DNA of 52,016 nucleotides from an uncultured Oscillospiraceae bacterium (lineage in GTDB: Bacteria > Bacillota > Clostridia > Oscillospirales > Oscillospiraceae), in contig CAKTKU010000015.1 of the NCBI GenBank assembly GCA_934572335.1, positions 1 to 52,016 on the forward strand, given 5' to 3'. The first letter of the stretch is position 1. Each line of letters starts with the position of its first letter. The notes beneath the pieces were generated by a model, which saw nothing but the letters and a program-made list of their open reading frames with translations, was not told the DNA's origin and searched no databases. This document shows, piece after piece, positions 8,677-15,950 of this stretch. A program made the translations under genes and the position numbers.

Positions 8677-8696
8677 AAGTTGAACTAGTATAACTT
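8677..8696. promoter_or_regulatory. Candidate operator dyad upstream of the AbrB-ABC operon
   Basis: AAGTTGAACTAGTATAACTT is an inverted repeat with 8 of 10 pairs matching around an ACTAGT core. On the minus strand it overlaps TATACT, a possible -10. It is 15 bases upstream of the AbrB start codon. Confidence 0.55.
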
Positions 8697-8745
8697 TTCT
8701 TACTTATCGCAATTTTAGCACATGGTGCGGCAGATGTCAACAGCA

Positions 8746-8777
8746 AAAGCCCTCCGAACATATCGGAGGACTTTTGC
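8746..8777 (-). terminator. Terminator of the ATC-hydrolase/methyltransferase operon, possibly bidirectional
   Basis: The stem CCTCCGA / TCGGAGG, with flanking AAAAG and CTTTT, has T-runs on both strands. It ends the four-gene minus-strand operon just after the methyltransferase. Confidence 0.8.
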
Positions 8778-8779
8778 TA

Positions 8780-9373
8780 TCATGCGTTGCCTGTGACGCA
8801 GTATGTGAACTTGTCCGTTGTGACCTTTATGCCGGTGAAGCCTGCGGCTTCCATGAGCGCGGCGATCTCCTCGGCGGTGTAAGCCGTCATGTTCGCCACC
8901 ATGGTCTCCCAGTGCTTTTCCGGGTCGCCGGGGTCGTTGATGACGACGAACTGCCCGCCGGGCTTCAGCGCGCGCCTGACCTCGGCAAAGCACACGCCGA
9001 TGTTGTCCCAGAAATACACGGTCTCAAACGCGGTCACAAGGTCGAGCGCGCCGTCACCGAACGGCAGAAACTCGGCGCTGCCCTGAAAAATCTCGCACCG
9101 TGTGCCGAGGAGGGCCTTGTTCGTCGCCTTGGATTTCTTCACGCTGACCTCGGAGATATCGACGCCGTACACCATGCCGCGCGCCGTGCGCTGCAGCAGA
9201 CGCTTCACGTTGTATCCGCCGCCGCAGCCGATATCGGCGATTTTCCCGTCCTGCGGCACGGCGAACTGTGTGAAGCCCCAGCTTGCCATCGGCGTATGCC
9301 CCATGTTCATGCCTGCGAGCATCAGCCGCCCCAGAAGTCCCTTCGGATTGCCGAAATTTTCTCTCATTCCCAT
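8780..9373 (-). CDS. Class I SAM-dependent methyltransferase
   Basis: A 197-residue cytoplasmic methyltransferase of the Rossmann type. Motif I is DIGCGGGYN (47-55), followed by VYGVDISE with the acidic ribose-binding residue, GSAEFLPFGDGALDLVTAFE for adenine binding, and RRALKPGGQFVVIND as motif III. This matches the ubiquinone/menaquinone or small-molecule methyltransferase-like branch (Methyltransf_11 pattern). The substrate is not evident. It is the last gene of an operon with an alpha/beta hydrolase and two ATC-hydrolase-family proteins, which suggests a shared small-molecule pathway. AAGGAG is 11 bases before the chosen ATG. Confidence 0.9.
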   Translation of the reverse strand: MGMRENFGNPKGLLGRLMLAGMNMGHTPMASWGFTQFAVPQDGKIADIGCGGGYNVKRLLQRTARGMVYGVDISEVSVKKSKATNKALLGTRCEIFQGSAEFLPFGDGALDLVTAFETVYFWDNIGVCFAEVRRALKPGGQFVVINDPGDPEKHWETMVANMTAYTAEEIAALMEAAGFTGIKVTTDKFTYCVTGNA

Positions 9374-9417
9374 GCTGTTTTGTGCTCCTTATATAAGATG
9401 ATTTTTTATAAGCCCTG

Positions 9418-10191
9418 TCACTTACGCAGAAACGGCAGCTCCGGCAGTGCGCCGCGCTCAATGACCGCGCGCAGCATCGCCGCGAAGCCCTCCGGGTCGC
9501 GTATCTGGTATTGCATGTGGTCGTACCCCTCGAAAACCGGGAAATTCGCGCAGGGGTACGCCGCCATCACCGTGCCGCGGTATTTGTAATGATCCTCCGC
9601 GCTGCCGAACTCAAAGTATATCCGGCGCTGCATATCCTCTGCCAGCGGCGGGAACGGCTTGTCCTCGAGACTGTCTGCGAGCTGGCGGCGCAGACTGCCG
9701 TAGCGCAGCGCCTTGCCCGCCGCGATGAAATACGGCTTGATGGCGTCGTCATCGCACCACATGATCTTTTTCAGCGTGCCGCCCTTTGACCAGTACAGGC
9801 TCTTGATAGCGAGGTACATAAACGGCGTCATCACGCGCCGTGTGCCGAGACCTATCTGCGCGAACTGCCCGCCGTCGAAGAAAACGTGCTCCACCGGCAG
9901 CGCGGTCTCGGTCAGAAACGCCATCGCCAGATCAGCGCCGAGGGATGACGCCACGATGAGCGCGAGCCGCGTCACGCCCTGCGTGCGCAGGAATTCCTCC
10001 ACCTGCCGCACCTCGTCCGCCTTCCCGGCGTACTTCTGCCCTGCGCAGTATACCGTGGACGTGGGCAGAATGCAGAAGTATTTATCCTGAAGATATTTCA
10101 CGACCGGCTCACTGCTGGCGCCGGTCACGCCCATGGCGTGAAAGAACAGCACAGCGGGCGCGGTCCTGTCGCCGAAGGTCTCAAATTTCAT
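9418..10191 (-). CDS. Alpha/beta hydrolase
   Basis: A protein of about 257 residues with an alpha/beta-hydrolase layout. The first strand and oxyanion loop are AVLFFHAMG (13-21). The nucleophile elbow is ASSLG (81-85), a G-to-A variant of GxSxG with Ser83 as likely nucleophile. An acid-bearing segment follows, and a late FEGYDHMQYQ may supply the histidine. There is no signal peptide, so it is probably cytoplasmic. The ATG at 10191 (MKFETFG) is preferred over an in-frame GTG at 10200, because the latter has no separate ribosome site. It is the third gene of the operon; its substrate is unknown. Peptidase, esterase and lactonase activity are all compatible with the fold. Confidence 0.82.
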   Translation of the reverse strand: MKFETFGDRTAPAVLFFHAMGVTGASSEPVVKYLQDKYFCILPTSTVYCAGQKYAGKADEVRQVEEFLRTQGVTRLALIVASSLGADLAMAFLTETALPVEHVFFDGGQFAQIGLGTRRVMTPFMYLAIKSLYWSKGGTLKKIMWCDDDAIKPYFIAAGKALRYGSLRRQLADSLEDKPFPPLAEDMQRRIYFEFGSAEDHYKYRGTVMAAYPCANFPVFEGYDHMQYQIRDPEGFAAMLRAVIERGALPELPFLRK

Positions 10192-10223
10192 GCTCCACAC
10201 ACCTTTCTAAAGAACCTTGAGTA

Positions 10224-10934
10224 TCACTTGTTCCTGCGGTAGCCCGCCTCGTCGCGGTATTCCGGGTGTGCCTTGCAGTATTCGTCCCGGTCGCCGCAGA
10301 TGGCATAGTCGCACCTGTCGCCGTTGGCGCAGGTCGTCGTGCGCACGAGCTTCGCGTGGATAAGCTCCATCCCCGCATAGTCGGGGTTGCACAGCGCCGG
10401 CATGACCTCTGTGAGCCCGTGCGCCTTCGCAAACTCTGCCGCCGGACACTGGGTGAACTCATAGTATATCGGCTTATTCTTGTCATACGGCGCGACGTAC
10501 ATTTTGTAGTCGCCCCATTTGTCGCACTGCTTTTTCGCGTTGCAGAACGCCTTGTGCAGCAGCCGCTTGATGATGGGGTTATTCACATTGATGAGCTTTA
10601 TGCGGCTGAGCTTACGGAACGACGGGAGGAAAAGCTCGCCCTCCATCGTCTCTATCTCGTCAAGGCTCGTCACGTCCCTGCACACGACGTAGTACGCCAT
10701 CAGCGCGATGCAGTCATAAGTCCCGCCCGCGCCGTTGTGGAAGTTCTTTTCCCCGCCGAGGTCGGTGCGCGTACTCTTCAGGAAATCGGCATACTGCCGC
10801 TGCACGCGCTCCCACACCGCCTCGCGCTCCTCCTCTGGGTAGTGCAGGGCGATTTTTGACCGTATCTGCTCCTTGCACGGCTGGGAGTACAGCACGTGGC
10901 AGCTTCGGTCGAATTGAAGCTCGCTGTCTTTCAT
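10224..10934 (-). CDS. L-2-amino-thiazoline-4-carboxylic acid hydrolase family protein (paralogue B)
   Basis: A 236-residue soluble protein whose second half fits the ATC-hydrolase family (PF14196): a YYEFTQCPAAEFAKAHGL segment, then PALCNPDYAGMELIHAKLVR, then a Cys-rich end GDRCDYAICG. The founding member hydrolyses a cysteine-precursor thiazoline in Pseudomonas, but most Clostridia members have no known substrate, so only the family is claimed. The same order of C-terminal elements (a CxxxxFA or CxIC segment, PALC or PAMC, then a CD pair) is seen in the neighbouring gene, so the two are likely paralogues. It lies 13 bases downstream of paralogue A in one operon. A short C-terminal extension after the last CxxxC is particular to this copy. 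Confidence 0.72.
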   Translation of the reverse strand: MKDSELQFDRSCHVLYSQPCKEQIRSKIALHYPEEEREAVWERVQRQYADFLKSTRTDLGGEKNFHNGAGGTYDCIALMAYYVVCRDVTSLDEIETMEGELFLPSFRKLSRIKLINVNNPIIKRLLHKAFCNAKKQCDKWGDYKMYVAPYDKNKPIYYEFTQCPAAEFAKAHGLTEVMPALCNPDYAGMELIHAKLVRTTTCANGDRCDYAICGDRDEYCKAHPEYRDEAGYRRNK

Positions 10935-10947
10935 GTATGCGTTCCTC

Positions 10948-11577
10948 TCAAAGCTTTTTGTAGCCGCAGTCGCAGTACGGTCCGCCGGAGGCGAGCGTGT
11001 ACTCGCGCACGAACTTTGCCGTCCCGCCCGCGTCGGTCATGGTGTAGTCCAATCGGCACATCGCGGGGACGAGATCATAAAGCCCGAGCTTTCTCATCAG
11101 TGTGCAGATGCCGCAGGTGTAGAACCGCGCCTCATACCCGCTGCCGTCAGCGTAGGGGAGGTAATCCATGTTCCATGAATATTCGTTGCGGTCGGCGGCT
11201 CTCAGCGCCGCGGTCTTCTTCATGCCGTCAATGTCGCCCTCGCTGAACTTTTTCTTCCCGCTCTTGCGGCAGAACCATTTCATCGGCGGCGTCATCATTG
11301 CGTCGGCGTAGTACGCCGTCAGCGTCTCCACATCCGGGCGCTTGGGCATATTCAGTATGTACGCGCCGAGCATCGCGCAGTTGACAATGTTCATCTTGAA
11401 CCGGTCTTCCTTTTCAAACTCCGGCAAATCGGTTATGATTTCCCTATATTTCGGCTTTGCCACCGCCGTGACGGTCTTTACCTCCTGCGCCGACAGTCCG
11501 AACTTCTCCGTCAGCTGTCTTTCAAACGAACCGTGGAACACCATCCACATCCCCATCGGCATCCCAGCATATTTCAT
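10948..11577 (-). CDS. L-2-amino-thiazoline-4-carboxylic acid hydrolase family protein (paralogue A)
   Basis: About 209 residues, soluble, first gene of the four-gene operon. The C-terminal region holds the family pattern: ARFYTCGICTLMRKLGL, then VPAMCRLDYTMTDAGG, then a terminal GGPYCDCGYKKL. The cysteines and acidic residues correspond to those in paralogue B downstream. The ATG at 11577 is preferred; the alternative GTG at 11589 sits directly against the GAGGA site and leaves almost no spacing. A GTTAG-type palindrome lies 41 bases upstream of the start. The substrate is unknown. Two tandem copies could form a heteromer or act on related compounds, but that is inference. Confidence 0.72.
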   Translation of the reverse strand: MKYAGMPMGMWMVFHGSFERQLTEKFGLSAQEVKTVTAVAKPKYREIITDLPEFEKEDRFKMNIVNCAMLGAYILNMPKRPDVETLTAYYADAMMTPPMKWFCRKSGKKKFSEGDIDGMKKTAALRAADRNEYSWNMDYLPYADGSGYEARFYTCGICTLMRKLGLYDLVPAMCRLDYTMTDAGGTAKFVREYTLASGGPYCDCGYKKL

Positions 11578-11617
11578 TGCTGCTGTCACTTCCTCATCAA
11601 CACATTTTCGACACGCG

Positions 11618-11633
11618 GTTAGATAAAACTAAC
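11618..11633. promoter_or_regulatory. 16-bp palindromic operator upstream of the ATC-hydrolase operon
   Basis: GTTAGATAAAACTAAC has GTTAG/CTAAC arms around a 6-base A/T centre. It differs at one position from the site at 19622-19637 upstream of DUF3793-flavodoxin. The arms loosely recall DtxR/IdeR-type metal boxes, but the regulator is not in the window. Confidence 0.7.
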
Positions 11634-11649
11634 TGCATGCTCTATTAAA

Positions 11650-11686
11650 ACTGCGGCACATACCGGCGCATATGCCGCAGCTTTTT
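11650..11686 (-). terminator. Terminator of the 2-hydroxyacyl-CoA dehydratase operon
   Basis: On the minus strand CTGCGGCA and TGCCGCAG pair across a 14-base loop and are followed by TTTTAATAG. The + strand has a six-T run on its side, so it may work both ways. Confidence 0.75.
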
Positions 11687-11744
11687 TATCAACTGGATTT
11701 TAGCACAGTTTTTTCGATATTTCAATCATATATTTGCGCGCGGC

Positions 11745-13286
11745 TCACCAGCCGTCGCCGTCGTCCATCACCATCAGCGAGGCGTCGAGCGGCTCCTCCT
11801 GCATGACGGTCGACATGAAGTTGTTGACCTGATCGCGCATATCCTGTCGGGAGATGGTGCGGTGGTCGAACATATCGTTCGACACCATCATCAGCTTCTG
11901 CGGCTTCTCCTTCGCCTGATCGAGGATGACGCCCGTCAGCCCAAGCGCGCCCTTGCAGGTGATGTCGTCGTTGAGCACTATCATGTCGCAGTTGAATCTC
12001 TCGGCCTCCGCCCAGAACTCCACCGTGTGCTGCCAGCCGCCGGTGAGGTGGCGGCGCATCACGCCGGTCTCATAGCTGCGCGCGATGCCCGTGAGCGCGT
12101 TGTCGAGCGTGTCCGTCGGTATCATCACATTGCCGGAGAAATTGTCCATCGCCATCACCACCAGCACGCCCCAGCAGTTATAAAGCCAGCTCGGGAATTG
12201 CAGCCAGTAGCACCCCGGTCCGCCCCACATGATGGCGCGGTGCCGCGCCTTGGGGAAGCAGTTTTCCTTCTCACTGTACGCCCTTTCGGCGAGGGCTAGT
12301 ATCTTTTCGTCCGCGCGGCGTATGCTGTCCAGCCGCCCGCCGGAGAACGTGAAGTAAAACGCATGGTACAGCGCGGCGATGGAGCTGCCTATGGGGCTGT
12401 ACGGGGTCTTGATGTACTCCCACTTTTCCATCTCGCGCTCGACCTCGGCGTTATGCGCGCGGATAACGCGCCAGAACGCCTCCTCATAGAACCGCTCGCC
12501 CGTGTGCTCCTCGATGAAGGCGATGGTCTTTTTCATCTGCGCGAGGGCGTACTTGTCGGTGTTCCTGTCCTCCCAGCGCATGGGCACGTCCGCCGTGATG
12601 GACGGTATGCCGAGACGGCGGTCGATGAGCTGGCTGTTCATTGTGGAGGAGTCGCAGGGCATGTTGTTTGCGATGATGCACGCGCCTATCTGCGGGAAGT
12701 CGTCGCAAACGGCGACGCCCGCGGCGTTGCTTGAAAGGCGGCATGAGTCGGACGGCAGCCCGATCTGCTCCATCGCGTCGATATAGTGCGGGCAGAGCTG
12801 CTGATCCATGTAGCAGCCGATGAGCCCCTGATACACCTCAAGCGGCAGGGGGATGAGGTTGGGGAAGCCCGCCAGCATCTCCGGCGGCATGGTCTGCTCC
12901 AGCAGCACTATCTTCTTTGCAAAGTCATTCTCGCCGAAGCGCCTGTCGCCCTTCATCATCTGACCGAGCTGCACTGTGGCGTTCTGCATGATGGGGTATA
13001 TCTGCTCACGCGCGACGCGCAGCGCCGGACCGCGCAGACCCTCCACGCACTTGTCCGCCATGTTGAACGCGGCAAGGTACGACCCGAACCAGCGGTATTC
13101 CAGCAGCCCGCGCACGATGCGCACGGGGGAGATGGTCATGAATTTTGCCATCACGCCGAGAATGCGCAGCCACTGGGTGTAGTCATAGAATGTGTCGCGC
13201 AAGCCGCGCCACTCGCGGAATCTTGCGATGCCCGCGCCGGGGATGAAGCGGCCGCCCTGACCCTTCGCTTTTTTCTCTGCCATCAT
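11745..13286 (-). CDS. 2-hydroxyacyl-CoA dehydratase family protein, larger subunit
   Basis: A 513-residue member of the HgdB/FldB/FldC/benzoyl-CoA-reductase family. Family marks are the cysteine-bearing CIIANNMPCDSSTMNSQL segment, GGPGCYWLQFPSWLYNCW, the region NCDMIVLNDDITCKGALGL and a late SNDMFDHRTISRQDMRDQVN, corresponding to the usual E/D-x-D near the C-terminus. Known members are radical dehydratases or reductases that hold [4Fe-4S] clusters in each subunit and are energised by an ATP-dependent activator. Neither an activator nor a CoA-transferase gene is in the window. It overlaps the stop of the smaller subunit gene by four bases (ATGA) with a GGGAGG site, so the two are translated together. 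The substrate is unknown. Confidence 0.88.
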   Translation of the reverse strand: MMAEKKAKGQGGRFIPGAGIARFREWRGLRDTFYDYTQWLRILGVMAKFMTISPVRIVRGLLEYRWFGSYLAAFNMADKCVEGLRGPALRVAREQIYPIMQNATVQLGQMMKGDRRFGENDFAKKIVLLEQTMPPEMLAGFPNLIPLPLEVYQGLIGCYMDQQLCPHYIDAMEQIGLPSDSCRLSSNAAGVAVCDDFPQIGACIIANNMPCDSSTMNSQLIDRRLGIPSITADVPMRWEDRNTDKYALAQMKKTIAFIEEHTGERFYEEAFWRVIRAHNAEVEREMEKWEYIKTPYSPIGSSIAALYHAFYFTFSGGRLDSIRRADEKILALAERAYSEKENCFPKARHRAIMWGGPGCYWLQFPSWLYNCWGVLVVMAMDNFSGNVMIPTDTLDNALTGIARSYETGVMRRHLTGGWQHTVEFWAEAERFNCDMIVLNDDITCKGALGLTGVILDQAKEKPQKLMMVSNDMFDHRTISRQDMRDQVNNFMSTVMQEEPLDASLMVMDDGDGW

Positions 13287-14476
13287 GCCTTACCTCCCTG
13301 AATGCTCTTTATCTCAAGGCTCTCGATGAACGCCTGAAACCGGGTGCGCAGCTGCCCCGCGGAGGCGAGGGTGTAGTCGCGCTCAATGCCGATGGTGGGG
13401 ATGCCCATCTCCTCGGAGAGCACATGCACGCCCAATACGCGCTCATAGCTCCAGAATTCGCAGAACTTCATCTGGTTGTATATAACGCCGTCCGCCTTGT
13501 ATTCGCGCACAAGCTCGCGGATGTACTCCTTGCGCCCGTCCGCCTTGCCGCGGTTCATAAAGCGCGGGCACTGGCTCGTTTTCAGGTAGTGGCGCGCCAC
13601 GGCGCGCAGCGGCGTCTCGCCGGGGAGAATTTCTATCTCCTCCCGCCCGGGGAGCGAGCCGTAGCAGTACCTGTCTGCCACGACCGCCGCGCCGCAGTCC
13701 TCAAGCAGCCTTGTGAATGCCGGGGCGTCGATCTCCGACCCTGTCAAGACGATGCGTGCGCGAGGGCGCTTCCCGTCCGTTTCGCGCGTTTTGACCTCCT
13801 CCAGCGTCTCGCGCAGCTTGTCCATTATGAGATACTGCGGGCAGGTCAGCGTGACGAGCTGGATAACGTGGAACTCATACCCCGTGATGGGCGGATCGTC
13901 GCGCTTTCGCATATCGCCAAGCTCGCGCACGACGGCGCAGAGCTCGTTGTGCGCCTCTATCGCGGCGCGGATGGCATCGTCCGACGTGTCCACGCCGAGC
14001 TTATCGTGCAGCGGGTCGAGCAGCTTTGTGCGGAGCTGCTCCTCGTAGTGGTCAATGGCGGCGGGGCTGTCGTTGAACGGCACGTCCATCATCGTCATGA
14101 AAAACCTCGGGTTGTTCTTCTTCACAAGGTCGAGTATCTCAAAGTGTTCATGCCCGCGGTGCATCATCTGGCACGTCTCGGATGAGAGCAGCGCGTCGAG
14201 ATAGTCAAACCCGCCCTCTATGCCGCGCTCCAGAATACTGCGCGTGTAGGAGCATATCTTGCTGGACATATAATATGTGCCGACGTCGATGCTGCCCGTG
14301 CCGGGCGCTCTCAGGCGGCTGGCGAAGCAGCCGGGAAGATTGAGCAGTACCTCCGGCACGAAATAGCACGTGTAGCCAAGCGCGAGCTTCCCGTCAGCCT
14401 TCGCTTGCTGCACAAGCTCATTGTTTGCCTCGTCCAGCAGCCGCTCAAAATAAATGAGGTGCTTTAGATCCTTCAT
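13283..14476 (-). CDS. 2-hydroxyacyl-CoA dehydratase family protein, smaller subunit
   Basis: A 397-residue partner of the downstream larger subunit. Conserved cysteines appear in GYTCYFVPEV (Cys37), SSKICSYTRS (Cys75), TSQCPRF and VIYNQMKFCEFWSYE, the pattern expected to ligate a [4Fe-4S] cluster. The C-terminus has the family ending GIPTIGIERDYTL followed by an arginine-rich helix (LRTRFQAFIE). The frame continues upstream to 14641, but the ATG at 14476 (MKDLKHLIYF) matches the family start and has GGAG and AAAGG upstream. It is a cytoplasmic, oxygen-sensitive enzyme by family. An intrinsic terminator sits between this gene and the transporter gene before it, which would lower expression relative to the transporter. 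Confidence 0.88.
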   Translation of the reverse strand: MKDLKHLIYFERLLDEANNELVQQAKADGKLALGYTCYFVPEVLLNLPGCFASRLRAPGTGSIDVGTYYMSSKICSYTRSILERGIEGGFDYLDALLSSETCQMMHRGHEHFEILDLVKKNNPRFFMTMMDVPFNDSPAAIDHYEEQLRTKLLDPLHDKLGVDTSDDAIRAAIEAHNELCAVVRELGDMRKRDDPPITGYEFHVIQLVTLTCPQYLIMDKLRETLEEVKTRETDGKRPRARIVLTGSEIDAPAFTRLLEDCGAAVVADRYCYGSLPGREEIEILPGETPLRAVARHYLKTSQCPRFMNRGKADGRKEYIRELVREYKADGVIYNQMKFCEFWSYERVLGVHVLSEEMGIPTIGIERDYTLASAGQLRTRFQAFIESLEIKSIQGGKA

Positions 14477-14498
14477 AACTCCATACCTTTCTCTTTGT

Positions 14499-14531
14499 AA
14501 AAAACGGAGATGCGCATGAGGCGTATCTCCG
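14499..14531 (-). terminator. Internal terminator between transporter and dehydratase genes
   Basis: On the minus strand CGGAGATACGC / GCGCATCTCCG (11 bp, one mismatch, loop CTCAT) is followed by TTTTTT. There is no clear promoter in the 31 bases between it and the dehydratase start, so it probably attenuates. Confidence 0.75.
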
Positions 14532-14561
14532 CTGAGATTTGTGACAGTAAACAGCAGGTGC

Positions 14562-15950
14562 TTACGCTTTTGCCTTGCGGCGGGGGAGCGTACCCTCGTG
14601 CAGACGCTTGAGATCGTCGTCCACGTGCAGCGCGAGCACAACGACGACTATCAGCACGCCCACAACGGCGGGGACGATGCCGACCATGGCGTTTATTGCG
14701 TCAATGGCGGACTGCGGCTGCACGTCGAGCGTGTGGTCCCATCCGCTCGCGGCGAGTGCCCCGGTCATCAGCTTTGCGGCGATCGCTTCGCCAAGCTTGG
14801 AGGCGAGGTTGTCCGCCGTGCCGATCATGCCGTCCATGCGCCGCCCCTCGCGCCATGCGACAAGGTCGGAGAGGTTGTTGCGGTTGGTATTGAACATGAT
14901 GAACGTGATGGACACCGCGATGCCGGTCGTCGTGGCGTTGACATAGAGCGCGGGGAGCGAGTACGGGTCAATGACAAACCAGATCTTGCCCACAACGTAG
15001 AATACGCCGCCGAGCAGCATCGTCTTCTTGCGCCCGATCCTTCGGTCGATAGGACCGACAAGAAAGCTCATCGCGAGCGAGCATACAAGGTACGCCGCCT
15101 GTATCATCGTCACGGCGGAGGTCGACCCCATCACGTAGGTGCAGTAGTACGTCAGGCACGTCAAAAGCAGCAGGTTCACAATGCCGTAGAGCAGGATATA
15201 GAGCGTGTTCATCACGAACGGCTTGTAGCTGTAAAGCGCCTTGAATGTCTCGATGAGGCCGATGTGCTCGTCCTCGTCGCCCTCGGGCTGCACGCGCTCT
15301 TTCGTGGTGAAATAGTGGATGAAGCAGCCGATGATGCATATAACGCCCATCAGGCACGCGACCTTGAAAAAGCCCGCGCTGCCGTGCACCTTGTCAAGGT
15401 TGCCGCTCGCGTCCAGCCCGCCGAAGAGCTTCAGCAGCGGCATGCACGACACCGCGCCTATCGCCGTGCCGAGGCAGCCGCCGATGTTGCGGTTGGCGTT
15501 GATGCTGCGCCTGTCCTCGTCACGGTTTGTGGCGAGACCGCCCATGGAGTTATAGGGGATGGCGGTGCAGGTGTTGAAAAGCTCAAAGAAGAAGTACGCG
15601 ATCGACGCGATGACGACCGTGCCAGTGGGGGAGGCGTTGAAGTTTGTGAATATCAGCACCAGCGTCACCGCCCAGGGAACGGCGTACCACAGCGCGAACG
15701 GGCGCACGCGCTCGCCATTTTTGAAGCGGTGGTTGACGGCGTAAAAGCCGACGAGAGGGTCGTTGACCGCGTCCCACACGATGCCGAGCGAGAGTATCGT
15801 CCCCGCGGTCGCCATCGAGATGTGCAGCACGTTTGTCAGAAAGAAAAGGTAATAAAGGCTTTTGAACTGATAAACTATGTTCGACGCCATGGAAAAGCTG
15901 CCGAAGCCGAGCTTTTCACGCAGACTGAGCTTGGGTGTGGTCTCCGTCAT
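14562..15950 (-). CDS. GPH-family (glycoside-pentoside-hexuronide:cation symporter) MFS transporter
   Basis: A 462-residue inner-membrane transporter with about 12 hydrophobic helices. The N-terminal LGFGSFSMASNIVYQFKSLY and the loop WDAVNDPLVGFYAVNHRFKNGERVRPF carry the D-x-x-x-D-P-hydrophobic motif and the R-x-R-P-x segment typical of the GPH family (MelB-like). The second-half loop has GRKKTMLLGG. GPH members usually bring in sugars or glycosides with Na+ or H+, though several act on other organic solutes. The start at 15950 overlaps the stop of the upstream hydrolase gene by four bases (ATGA), with a GGGAGG site ten bases before it. A longer frame to 16058 is not used. The operon context with dehydratase subunits suggests an organic-acid or peptide-related substrate, but that is inference. 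Confidence 0.9.
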   Translation of the reverse strand: MTETTPKLSLREKLGFGSFSMASNIVYQFKSLYYLFFLTNVLHISMATAGTILSLGIVWDAVNDPLVGFYAVNHRFKNGERVRPFALWYAVPWAVTLVLIFTNFNASPTGTVVIASIAYFFFELFNTCTAIPYNSMGGLATNRDEDRRSINANRNIGGCLGTAIGAVSCMPLLKLFGGLDASGNLDKVHGSAGFFKVACLMGVICIIGCFIHYFTTKERVQPEGDEDEHIGLIETFKALYSYKPFVMNTLYILLYGIVNLLLLTCLTYYCTYVMGSTSAVTMIQAAYLVCSLAMSFLVGPIDRRIGRKKTMLLGGVFYVVGKIWFVIDPYSLPALYVNATTTGIAVSITFIMFNTNRNNLSDLVAWREGRRMDGMIGTADNLASKLGEAIAAKLMTGALAASGWDHTLDVQPQSAIDAINAMVGIVPAVVGVLIVVVVLALHVDDDLKRLHEGTLPRRKAKA

